Below are positions 20,296 to 30,807 of a stretch of 64,000 nucleotides of DNA, in pieces. Location of the stretch: NCBI GenBank assembly GCA_043228905.1, contig JBHGNT010000006.1, positions 22,816,001 through 22,880,000 on the forward strand, read 5' to 3'. The stretch is from Azolla caroliniana (Eukaryota > Polypodiophyta). Below the pieces are notes generated by a model that was not told the DNA's origin, made no database searches, and was given only the letters and a program-made list of their open reading frames with translations. The position numbers and the translations under genes were made by a program. How positions within the stretch are numbered: the stretch's first letter is position 1; each line of letters begins with the position of its first letter.

Positions 20296-23020
20296 TTCTC
20301 TGCTTTCCATTGGCTTTTTTAATCTGAAAAGAAGGAGACAACACATTTGGAGGCATCATTGCATCCTCCCCATACATTAAGTGGAAGTGGGTAAAATTTG
20401 TGGAAAGCTTATGTGTCATCCTACAAGCCCACAATGCTTTGTTCAACACTTTATCCCAACTCAGTGGATACAAGTCCACAAGTTTGAACAATAGCTTTTG
20501 TATCTAGTCCCATTAAAGGCCTTCACGAATCCATTATATTGTGGGTGATATGGAGTAGCTTTTTTATGTGCAATCTCCAAATGAATTACCAAACTTTTAA
20601 CAAAGTCTCCTCTAAATTTAGGAACATTAGCTATAACTAGCTCCAAAGGCACACCAAATCTACATAGTACTTGTTCAAAGACAAACCTTGCTATTTCTTT
20701 GCTTGTTGCACTACGCGTGGCCCATGCTTCTAGCCAACGTGAAACATATTATACTATTGACATAATGTAATACTTTGCCGCTACTAGAACTAGGTAATTG
20801 TTGGGCAATGATATCTAAACCCCACTTAGAGAATATCTTATAACTAGCAATCCTTCTTGGAGGTTCAGGCATTAGATTTTTTTGTTGATATAATTGACAT
20901 TAATCACATGATTTACACCAATGTACCACATCCCTATATATGTTTGGGCCATGTTACTTGAGCTTGCATTATCTTCCTTTTAGTGTATTCAATTCCAAAA
21001 TGGCATCCACATCCTTCCTTGTGTCACATAGACAAGCATTTCAATCTCATCATGCCATAATACACGTTTTAGCACTCCATCTACATCTTTCAAATAAAGA
21101 TCATCATGTATTATCACATATCTTTTTGCACGATGTGTTACTGCGAGCCCCCAATGATATGGGAGCTCTTTTCTAGCCCTTCTTGTCCTTAAAACATATT
21201 CCTTTTCTTCTAGGCTCTCTCAACCTTTGTATAATGGCATATTTATAACATACACTCCCACTTGTTGTGCTACTATCTTGCTTGCTAGCTCATGAGCCCT
21301 CGCATTCTTATCTCTTGAGATATGCCAAAATTGACACTTAGCGAATTGGCATTGCAATTGCGTCACTTGTTGGAGAAGGGGACGATGACTATTCTTTTGC
21401 ACCTTCCACATCCCTTGCACTTGTCTTATGGTCAACAATGAAACTCATTTCACCATCACATTTCTAATTCCTTTTTCCAAGTATACTTGTAAAGCATGAA
21501 ATAAGCTAAGATACTTAGTCTCATTGTGACTATTTGCTTCAATGCGATCATTTCCACCTCATAATTCATGGCATTCTCTATTCGCAAAAGCGTATCCAAT
21601 TCCTACAACCCTTGTCCTTTACTTAAAAGCACCATCAAAATATAATACCCCTTCAAACTTTTCCAACATTATTTCAACCCCATTGCTCGGTTCGACATGA
21701 GCATCTATCTCTTCCACATTTTTTATTGTCCCGAGTTCCTTATAGATATTAACAAATCTGCCATCTTAGACCTAGTAGTTTCTTCCCTAAGAAAACTTAC
21801 TTCAAACTCTTGTATAATCATTATCCACCTTTTCATACGTGGACTATCTCCTGGAAACCTCAACATATGAGGGAGCAAAGCACATGAAGTCAAAACTATT
21901 ATGATTCTCCCTAGCAAATATGACTTCTATCTTTGGAGGGAAAACACCAATTGTCCCTAGCAAGTTTTTCTTCTTGTGTCCAAGACTTTTTTAACATTGA
22001 CATCTTCCTACTAATATAATATATTGGGCACATATGTGATTGCTTAATACCTTTTTAAATTAATATTTCACCTACTACTTCAACGCCCATGCTCAAACTA
22101 GCATAGAACGGTTGATCCCAATTAGGTGGCATTAGGATGGGTAGAGTACTCAACCTATCTTTTACTCCCTCAAAGACATTTTGCTCCACTTTTCCCCACA
22201 TAAATGAATCTCTCATTGAGGGTTTTTGTAGTGGTTGAATATACTCTACCAACATTTGAAATGAACGTGAAAGATATCGTACCTTTTGTATGAATCTCAA
22301 CAATTGCTTTGTAAACGTTGGAGCATCCATCAATTGTAAAGATTCTACTTTACTTGGATCAAGAGCAATCTCGTTTGCACTATCTTCATGTTAAAGTAGA
22401 ACAATTTAACTATTTGCAATTTTGTATTTACTAAGATTCAATTGTCCTCCATCTCCATCTATTTTAGCAAAAACTTGATCAAGCTTTTCTGCATGACTCT
22501 TTCTATCACTATATATTCCTATGTTATCCACAAATGATCTTTCAAAATTTCCAAGGAAAGGGCTTAACTAGCAATCCATCCATCCTTGAAAAGTTGCATA
22601 AGCATTAACTAACCCAAAAGGCATCCTAGAGTAACAAAACACACCCCATGACATGATGAAACTAGTTAACTTTTGATCTTCAGGTGCAATCTCTATTTGA
22701 AAATGTCTACAAAAGCCATCATATATTGAATACCTTTCATGACCTGCCACTTCATCCAATATCTCATCTTGGAAAGGCATTGGGTAATAATGCCGCTTAG
22801 TTGATGCATTCAAAGGTCTGAAATCCACACTTACCATTCTTCTTAGGTACTATGACCACTAGAGATACCCAATCAACATCATCTACGCGTTGAATAAATC
22901 CAACAACCAACAACTTGTTTACCTCTTCCTCCAATATATGTTTTCTTATATTGCCCAACCTTCATAGTTTTTGAGGAACTGGCATTGCATTGCTATGCAA
23001 CTTTATCTCGTGTAACACAA
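20296..23020 (-). pseudogene. Tat-type gypsy pol fragment (RT, RNase H, second RNase H, integrase)
   Basis: Minus strand from 23020 down. RT: VNKLLVVGFIQRVDD, then VSVDFRPLNASTKRHYYPMP, FQIEIAPEDQKLTSFIM and MPFGLVNAYATFQ. Connection and first RNase H: FYASLSMGVEVVGEI, then RMKRWIMIIQEFEVSF and KMADLLISI (21723-22333). A second, plant-Tat-type RNase H: VLYFDGAF, IGYAFANRE and FWHISRDKNARAHELAS (21220-21680). Integrase: EIAHKKATPYHPQYNGFVKA and WDKVLNKALWACRMTHK. The extra RNase H between RNase H and integrase is diagnostic of the Tat lineage. Gag, protease and LTRs are absent. The frames are broken at many points. Confidence 0.8.
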
Positions 23021-23027
23021 AATTTCA

Positions 23028-23612
23028 ACCGAAACCCTAATTTCAACCATATTTCCTCTTCTCAACTAGCATTCTCGCCTCCCCTTGCATCCTCTACATG
23101 ACGCCTACATCTTGTTCTCGGCCTACAAACTAAGGGTTTTGTTGAAACCCTAATTTATGCCAAAACCGTAGTTAATTAATTATTAGTAAATCAAATAATG
23201 TTTTAGTGAATTAAGTTAATTATTAGTGAGTTAATTAATTTTTTACTGATCTAATTAATGAATGGATTAACTTTGTAGTGAATTAATTCTTATTTTTAAG
23301 TGAATTAAATCATTTTTATTATATAATTTTATTTTGAAAAACGAATGATTTTAGAATGTTCTTGGGACCATTTCATATTCTCGAATATTTTCAATATCAC
23401 ACATGTTGAATGCCAAGGATATCACATATGTCAATCTATGAGCACAATTCATGTCATCAAAGCTTAACTTTTAAAGGCATAGATAGAAATAAAGAAGAAT
23501 ATACTAAACAAAAAGAAATCAAAGTCCAAAGAGAAGAAGAAAATGTGTTCATAAATGAATATAAAAAAGGATTCCTTTTAGTTTTAACACGCAACGGAAG
23601 GTACCTGTCAAA
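23028..23612. repeat. ~585-bp direct repeat, copy 1
   Basis: Aligns along its whole length with 24884-25472: CCTAATTTC(A/G)ACCATATTTCC, the CTCGCCTCCCCTTGCATCC block, AT-rich TTAGTGAATTAAT runs, CTTGGGACCATTTC, and the end CACGCAACGGAAGGTA. Its identity is unknown. It could be a long terminal repeat of a non-autonomous element or a segmental duplication. Confidence 0.8.
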
Positions 23613-24429
23613 TATAATCACACATGTGAGGTACATTTTTTAATATTAAATCGAGATTATTATAGAACACACTTCACATAAGCACATGCACACACCTTTA
23701 TCAAAGGAACATCCTCCTCATAATGCAAAATGTTACACATACATATTCATGCATATACAAATATGTACAGAAAAATGGGATGGCTAATACTAATTCACTT
23801 GAAAGTTTGATCAAATTCACAATAATGTATTGTTGAGGGAATGTGATGGAACATATATTTAAAAATAAAACCTAACTTAGATTTATATTTACTTCGCATT
23901 TCATTTCAAATAATTAAAGACTAGTTATATTAAGAATAAAAAACCAAGCCATACTTCTGAAAATGACCTATATACCATTTCTCTTGACATATCACTCTAT
24001 CAATATTAAAAGAACTTTATTTGGACAAAAAAGACTTCGAACAAGGACCAAATATGTCTTCATTCGTCACCTACATGCAACTTGTATGTGCGGGGAGAAA
24101 TATATACTATTTGGGAACAATGCGAACTTCAGCTTGTTGGGTCATTGGGTAGTTAATGATTAACAAATTATAAGTGTAGAATTATAATCAATGTGTATGA
24201 GATCAATTAGAAGCTATGGGAGCATAAATGGGAGAGAGAGAGATACTGAGTAAGCACACAAGAATTGCATTTGATTCAACAACTTAAAAAGTTTAACGCA
24301 ACTCGACTTTAACTAAACCTTTTTGTTAATTTATGTATGTGGCGATTACCACACACACAATACAACACTCCCGCATAGATAGCCTATACAATCAGACTTA
24401 TTCGGCTAGTCATCGTTGGAATTAACTTT
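23613..24429. other. Non-coding DNA between the two 585-bp repeats
   Basis: AT-rich, with no protein motif until the copia RNase H remnant. It may be the body of an element flanked by the repeats. I see no primer site or polypurine tract next to either repeat. Confidence 0.5.
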
Positions 24430-24605
24430 AGGCCCATTTGAGTGAGCAAAATGTCAAAATCATGGCATCTAATATATTGTCGAGTGGTAGAATCTTGTCA
24501 ATGACAAATCTCTTCTTGGTGACACATTTCGAGACATAGTGATATCGAATCTCTATATGTTTTGATGTTGAATGATAGGTTGGATTCTCTTGCCAAAGAG
24601 ATTGT
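24430..24605 (-). pseudogene. Copia RNase H C-terminal remnant
   Basis: The minus strand reads RNPTYHSTSKHIEIRYHYVS, then KKRFVIDKILPLDNI and FCSLKWA, matching the end of copia RNase H (ARNPxxHxRSKHIxxRYHxxRE ...). About 60 codons with no other copia sequence attached. It lies between the 585-bp repeats. Confidence 0.75.
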
Positions 24606-24883
24606 AGCTACCACTACATAAGTAGATCAACTTGTGAGACAACCCCATTAATACATATGGATTTCCATGCATATGCACAATCATAGATTGACATATTCAC
24701 ATTCGTAGAGCCTCCCCCACAAATGCATACGAATATGAATACAAATACGACTACATGTAAAAGTATTTGCTTCAAGTGGCGAGAGAATGAACAACAAACA
24801 GCGAAGAAACCTCCCCCGGCATCCATGAGTGACGCTAGATCCTCACCTCCACTTGAATCTTGTTCTCGGCTTGCAAATTAGGG

Positions 24884-25472
24884 TTTCGGTTAAAAAACCT
24901 AATTTCGACCATATTTCCTCTTTTTAGCCTGCATTCTCGCCTCCCCTTGCATCCTCTACACGATGCCCACATATTGTTCTCGGCCTAGAAATTAACGGTT
25001 TTGCTGAAACCCTAATTTTAAGCCGAAACCCTAGTTAAATAATTATTTATGAATCAATTAATGTTTTAGTGAGTTAATTAAATATTAGTGAATTAAATAA
25101 ATTTTTAGTGAACTAATTAAATATTAGTGAATTAATTATTTTTTTACTGAATTAATTCCTTTTTTTAGAGAATTAAATAATTTTATTTTGAAAAACAAAT
25201 GGTTTTATAATATTCTTGGGACCATTTCTTATTCTCGAATATTTTGAATATCACGGATGGCGAATGTCATGAATATGACGTACACGTCAATCTATGTGCA
25301 CAATTCATGTTACCAAAGCTTAACTTTGAAAGGCATAGATATCAATAGAGAAGAATATACTAAACAAAAAGAATTGAAAGTGAAAAGGAGAAGAAAGAAA
25401 ATGTGTTGATAAATGAATATAAAAAAGGATTAGTTTCAGTTTTTAGCACGCAACGGAAGGTAGGCTTCAAAT
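24884..25472. repeat. ~585-bp direct repeat, copy 2
   Basis: See 23028-23612. This copy ends about 205 bp before the P450 start codon, so it may contribute upstream sequence to that gene. Confidence 0.8.
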
Positions 25473-25596
25473 AAATTTTTTAGCACAGGCATGAATTGCC
25501 GATTGACATGTGGCAAGGCGACGATAAGGTTTTAGGTGATGTTTCTATTCACCATGAAATGTCCATTCCGGACATAATTTTAGAAGAGCCACGCAC

Positions 25597-25676
25597 AACA
25601 TATAAGAGAGCATTCCAGGACACTTCCAGCCACATAAAAAAAAAAACCATACAAAACGAGAGAGAGTGAGAGACAT
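25597..25676 (+). promoter_or_regulatory. Probable core promoter and 5' leader of the P450 gene
   Basis: ATATAAGAG at 25599-25607 lies 70-80 bp before the start codon, a plausible TATA box, with a purine-rich leader (GAGAGAGTGAGAG) before ATG. Confidence 0.4.
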
Positions 25677-27442
25677 ATGGAAGAGTTGTCATATTTATGG
25701 GCACCCCTATTTCTGGGCATCCTGGGATGGGTGCTCATATTGGAGTATGTCCAACAAAACATAAAGAAGAAGATGAAGACGAGGAGCAGTCCTGAACTCC
25801 TCCATATACCTCCTCCTCCTGCTCTTCCATCACCTCCCGGGAGCTTACCATTCCTAGGCCATCTACACCACTTGCTTTTGTCCCGAAAACATCTACACCG
25901 ATGGCTCCACGACATGTCCACACGATACGGCCCCATCCTCTCCATCCAAATGGGCTCTGTCCCCATTCTCCTAGTGTCGTCCCCCGACATGGCCCGCCTC
26001 GTCTTGCATACCCATGACCTTACATTCGCCTCGCGTCCCCACTCTTCGACATCAGCTGCAGCTCGATTTACCTACAATCACATTAGCCTTTCGTACTCGC
26101 TATATGGCCCGTATTGGCGCAAGGTAATGTCAATTCGCACTAATAAGATCTTGATCTCGTTTTTAGTCACTCACTACACAGAAAATTGGGCATGTGTCAC
26201 TTCTCATTACAGGTGAAGGAGTTGTACATGACTAAGCTTTTCAATATGCAAAGATTGCAATACTTCAAGCCGATTCGAAGTGAGGAGATGGCGGGTCTTG
26301 TTCGTTCCGTGTGGCACGAGGTTGCGAATCCTCAAAACATGCGCAGAAAGTTACAAGTGTGGGCAGGCAACCTAATGGTGAGAATGACAATGGGGAAGAA
26401 CCTAAATGATATTTCTATGAGCACAAAAGTGCATGGCTCGGTGCTTCTGGAGGCTATTTGCGAATCATTGGTCATCGTAGGCAGCCCTAATTTGAATGAA
26501 TTTCTGCCGTTTTTGAAGTTTTTAGACGTACAACATCTCGAACGACGTACCGATGAATTATTTGAAAAGATCGACACCATATTTCAAAGAGTAATTGACG
26601 ATCGTCGAGATTCTTGCATGAATATCGGGCATCATAAACCTGAAAATGATCTTCTCGACACTCTACTATCCTTTCAAGGAGATGAGAAGATTAGCTTGAA
26701 AGATGATAATGTCAAAGCAATATTATGGGTAACTAACTATATGGATTTACTGTGTTTTCTTCATTTCAATTCATGGAGTAGTGATGGTAATATATCTAAC
26801 TGGTAGGACATGTTTTCTGGAGGAATGGAAACATCCACTGTAACTGTGGAGTGGGGATTAGCCGAACTAATGCGACACAAAGAAGTAACAAGGAGATTAC
26901 AAGGCGAGCTCGATCGTGTCATTGGAAAGGATAGGCTGATGAGTGAAGAAGACATATCCAATCTTCCATACCTCCAAGCAACTGTGAAGGAGATAATGAG
27001 GTTGCATCCTGTAGGACCATTGTTAATCCCCCATGAATCAACACAGGCATGTGAAGTTGCTGGATTCTATGTGCCAGAGAAGACCAGATTACTTGTGAAC
27101 ATTTGGTCTCTCTCAATGGATCCCAGCTCTTGGGAGGAGCCGCAGGAGTTTAGGCCCCAACGATTTCTGAATTCGGACATAGATGTGAAAGGTCACCATT
27201 TCCAACTGTTGCCATTTGGGGCGGGCCGGCGAGCGTGCCCTGCCATGAATCTTGGCCTCCTCAATGTCCACCTCATCTTAGGTTCCTTGGTTCATTCCTT
27301 CGAATGGACATTACCCGTGGGCATCCAAGAAGTAGATATGAGCGAAACATTTGGCTTGTCACTCCACAAAACCAATCCTTTGGTTTTGGCAGCATCGCCA
27401 AGGTTATCTAAGGATGCATATGTATCCCCAACAAATCATTAG
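25677..27442 (+). CDS. Cytochrome P450, A-type (CYP71 clan), three exons
   Basis: Proposed join 25677-26123, 26213-26728, 26807-27442, all GT-AG and phase 0, giving 532 residues. N-terminal membrane anchor (about residues 7-25, LWAPLFLGILGWVLILEYV), then a Pro-rich hinge ending PSPPGSLPFLGHLH, which places the enzyme on the ER surface. Later motifs: YGPYWRKV (C-helix), the I-helix oxygen-binding SGGMETST, K-helix KEIMRLHP (ExxR), FRPQRF, and the haem loop FGAGRRACPA with the Cys ligand. Two oddities stand out. The Gly usually two residues after the Cys is Ala. Besides the conserved A-type intron before DMFSGG there is an extra intron after WRK. Length and motifs are otherwise complete with no stop, so the gene is probably functional. 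P450s of this clan hydroxylate small molecules such as phenylpropanoids, terpenoids or alkaloids. The substrate cannot be told here. Confidence 0.9.
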
Positions 27443-27608
27443 ACACCATCTACTCCACCATGTATATGTATATGTATCAAAATGTGTTCTGGTTAGAGGA
27501 CTTAGATTCGAGGGTGTAGACGATAATGAAACTACCGAACAACATGTTATTGTGAAGCTTTATTACAATTCTTGTGTCTCTGGAAAATCGTCACACATAC
27601 AATGTTAG

Positions 27609-27910
27609 ATTACAACTTACAAGGTACTTCTAAAGAAGATAATCCATGCCTAGGAGGGTGCTTCTCTTTGTTTCTTTTTATTGTCTAGTTAAAAAAAAAT
27701 GTTATAGCTTTACTACATAAACTATTTGAAAAGTAATGTTGTAGTTTTAACAAATAACGTGTACGTGATTCTAAACATTGCAAAACATGTGCGACGATAA
27801 GTTTAAAAGCCTTGATTATATGACAACATATACCACATGCATATCCTAATTTGAAGCTCTTCTTGTGTAGTATTTTCCATCTTGGACTCATTGAAATAAT
27901 TGCTTTATAA
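27609..27910. repeat. ~305-bp direct repeat, copy 1
   Basis: Shares with 28208-28516 the start ATTACAACTTACAAGGTACT, the A-tract, TGATTCTAAACATTGCA, TACCACATGCATATC and TTGAAGCTCTTCTTGTGTAG, ending in TTGCTTTATAA. Moderate divergence, period 599 bp. Confidence 0.85.
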
Positions 27911-28207
27911 GAAGAAAGAAGCATACATTGCTCAACATGAAAAGACCTTCCCCATATACACGATGTATGATCCCTCAAAGGATGACACATGTGTATTAGT
28001 AAGTGACTCAGATAAGGATGCTTGGTATTTTGAGAGTAGTGTTCCTACAACCTCTTTCAAAATTTTCATTGTCACACTTCAAGATGCTTGTCATAAGGTT
28101 ATCATAGTCACTTCTGAAAATAACGCTTCTTACATCATCAAAGGAATGGTCAAGTTTAGGAGGGCAACTCTTTGTTTTCCATGTATCCTTTTCTAAATTA
28201 TTGTATG

Positions 28208-28516
28208 ATTACAACTTACAAGGTACTTCTGAAGGAGGTAATCCACGTCTAGGATGCTGATTCTCTTTGTTTCGAATTATTGCCTAGTAAAAAAAAAGTT
28301 ATAGCTTTAGCACACCGCTACATAAACTATTTCAAAAGTGGTGTTGTCGTTTTAAAAAATAACGTATAAGTGATTCTAAACATTGCATAACTTTCACGAC
28401 CATAGGTTTAGAAGCCTTGATCATATTGCCAACATGTACCACATGCATATCGTAATTTGAAGCTCTTCTTGTGTAGTATTTACCATCTTGGATTCATTGA
28501 AGTAATTGCTTTATAA
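28208..28516. repeat. ~305-bp direct repeat, copy 2
   Basis: Second copy of the repeat at 27609-27910. Confidence 0.85.
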
Positions 28517-28802
28517 TCTCCTTTTTTCGATCTCTCTAGCTGGATATTGAGAAGACTTTGCAACTCTTGATGTAGGTGTATCAAAATTAGCCTATGGAAC
28601 ACTTATCAATCAATCATCATGTCACCTTGTTGTTATGAGAATGAGCACAAAAGTGCACATTACTAAATAAACCTATAGAATACATCTCATATGACCTTGT
28701 CGTTATGACTAGTAGAACAAAAGTGTAGATGCGTTGTTAGTCTCTGGAGTAGCTAGATATGGTTCCATTGTTAGCTTCATTCAAATTGAGTAGGTTGGAT
28801 TA

Positions 28803-29066
28803 TGTTGAGCGGACAAGCTCAACCGGATCGGTATCCGGAACAAAGAACTGGATAGGTATCCGGAACCAAGAGCTGGATCAGAGAGAAGGATCAGATTGTA
28901 ACCGGTAGGCCGTTAGAGACCTATGGTCCTAACCTAGTATGAGGCATATTTCTTGGAGTCAGCGTCAGTTGCTCGTATGAGCATTGAAGTACATGTTAGT
29001 CCTTTTAAGGACTTGTATAAAAGTGCTCTCTCTAAGCACATTGTATGTACAGAGTGTTATTATTTT
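28803..29066 (+). mobile_element. CopA-3 5' LTR, first part (split by CopA-4)
   Basis: Starts TGTTGAGCGGACAAGCTCAA and runs to the insertion point of CopA-4 in the R region, just after a TATAAAAG box and GTGCTCTCTCTAAGCAC. The LTR resumes at 37641 after the duplicated target ATTTT (29062-29066 and 37641-37645). Confidence 0.9.
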
Positions 29067-29497
29067 TGTTGAGAGACAAGCTCAACATCGGCCGGATCGG
29101 TTGAGCAAGCCGAGGACCGGATCGGTTGGGACCGATCGGTTAGGCCGGACCAGTGCGTAAAACGGATGCGTAAACCGTTACGCAAACCGGTGCGTAAACC
29201 GAAAGGCCGTCCGAGAGATATTCCTCGTAAAGGAATAATTTTGGGAGTGAGTGTCAATGCTCACTTATGAGCAGTCAAGTACTGTCAGTACTTGTGTCAG
29301 CCTGATTATTGGGGTTTGTATAAAAGTGCTCACTAAGCACATCCTATGTATAGATTGAGGATTATTTTTTAATTAAGTTCTTGTGTTTACTCTCTCTCTG
29401 TCTCTCCCGCACATATTGTGCAAACCTAAGCTTTTCATTAAACCTGCGTTTTCTATTGTTCAGTTTCCTATATTGCTTCCGCACGCCATTCTTTTCA
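29067..29497 (+). repeat. CopA-4 5' LTR
   Basis: TG...CA ends. The first 21 bases form a hairpin (TGTTGAG / CTCAACA). TATAAAAG is at 29319-29326, followed by GTGCTCACTAAGCAC, a second small hairpin near the presumed transcription start. Confidence 0.93.
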
Positions 29498-29509
29498 TGG
29501 TATCAGAGC
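29498..29509 (+). other. CopA-4 primer-binding site
   Basis: TGGTATCAGAGC directly abuts the LTR and is the perfect plant initiator-Met tRNA primer site. Confidence 0.95.
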
Positions 29510-29580
29510 GAGAGGGTTGAGAACCTCTGCAGTCGACTTTGCTTGAAGGAAAAACCAACGAAGAAGAACAAGAAAACCGA

Positions 29581-30265
29581 TGGACAGAGGAATGGCTAGC
29601 TCGCTTCCAATGGAGAAGCTCGACAGAACCAACTACGCATCTTGGTCCTACAAGATGCACCAGTCCCTGCTTGGGCACGGTTACTGGAGCTATGTGGAAG
29701 GAGTGAATGACGCAGCACCCAAATCGATACACAAAGACTTCCCGGCGTGGGAACAATCGGCGAGCAAAGTGTTGTACTGTTTCGCGTCTTGTGTGGGCGA
29801 ACAGCTATTAAGCTACGTTTGGGATGCAAAAACGCCGAAGGGTGCGTGGGAAAATCTGAAGAAGATTTTCGCCACGAGCACCACAGCCAAGAAGCTTCAG
29901 CTCCGACAAGAGTTAAGCAACCTACGACAACGCGATTTGTCGGTGTCTGACTATAACTCAAAGATCAAGGACTTATGCGATTCCTTAGCTTCCATCGATG
30001 TGAACATCGAGGAAAGCGAGATGGTCTAGATCTGTCTCGGGGGTTTGGCGTCGAAGTTTGGGGCATTCCGAACTGCTGTGGGTACCCGGGAGAATATGTC
30101 GTCCTTTTTCGACTTACAGTCAATGCTCCTGATAGAGGAGAACCACGCGGGTGCTCCTGATAGAGGAGATGGATATAGGTCCCGCGGGCGTGGAGGACGT
30201 GGTGAGTCAGTGCGCAATGGAGGCGGCCGACGAGATCAAGGAAGAAGGCACCGAAGTGATGCCGA
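29581..30265 (+). pseudogene. CopA-4 gag, N-terminal part
   Basis: MDRGMASSLPMEKLDRTNYA, then YKMHQSLLGHGYWSYVEGV, KIKDLCDSLASIDVNIEESE and the RNA-binding-like RGRGGRGESVRNGGGRRDQG are typical copia gag. One premature TAG lies at 30027-30029. Otherwise the frame continues to the insertion site at 30265, and the downstream part resumes at 33131 with the zinc knuckle. Confidence 0.9.
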
Positions 30266-30773
30266 TGTTGTACGTTTTAGGGTTAGGGTTAAGGACGATG
30301 ATAATCATGATAAAGATAGACATGGTGGTCATGATGATGATGGAGAGTATGGACTGATGGCGAGAGAGATCATGTGCATTGAGAAGCATTGCGGGGTGGG
30401 GGGTGGTGCCTAGAATGGCTCCAACCCCCTCCCAAGGGGGTTCAACATGAGAGAGGGAGAGAGAAGAGAAAAGGTGTCAAAGAGAGAGAGATTAGAGAGA
30501 AATGTTCATTCATGTTTCATTCATTCCCCATAAGGGGTTAAATAGTACAAGAGGGGGTAGATACATAGGGGTGTAAGCCCCATTGAGCATTCATACTGGA
30601 CACTCACTCACACCTCCTCGTATCCATCCACATGCAGACACGTGTGCATGTGTTCACATACGTATAAACTCACAATTACATTTATGCCTCCTACACATAC
30701 ACAACAACATCATGATAACATTCAACCCTCGATCATCACACTTGACTCTCCGTACATCTCGTACGCGGTAACA
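30266..30773 (-). repeat. Left (3') LTR-like end of GypX-2
   Basis: The minus strand starts TGTTACCGCG at 30773 and ends ACAACA at 30266. A minus-strand TATA-like box (CTATTTAACCCC) lies near 30535-30546. Only the extreme ends and general layout resemble the right end, which is unexpected for LTRs of one insertion. Confidence 0.6.
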
Positions 30774-30807
30774 CAATATGGCACGCCCGTGGGAAAGTGC
30801 CTTGCAC
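30774..30807 (-). promoter_or_regulatory. Stem-loop upstream of the GypX-2 3' LTR
   Basis: Minus strand GTGC-AAG-GCAC (30797-30807), then TTTCCCA, with the LTR starting 23 bases later. Same arrangement as at 2234-2264 and 45138-45168. No polypurine tract is evident next to the LTR. Confidence 0.65.

Larger units (their letters stand above)
27443..28802. other. P450 3' flank and a duplicated non-coding segment
   Basis: Contains two ~305-bp direct repeats (27609-27910 and 28208-28516). The frame between and across them (27900-28196, about 98 codons) has no recognisable motif. The last 240 bp lead into the CopA-3 LTR. Confidence 0.5.

Noticed and set aside
27900-28196. 98-codon plus-strand frame between two direct repeats
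   Set aside because: Its first codons lie in the duplicated segment and no motif is recognisable. Not supported as a gene.
30283-30297. TTAGGGTTAGGGTT telomere-like stretch
   Set aside because: Too short, and plant telomeres are TTTAGGG. It lies inside an LTR-like end.
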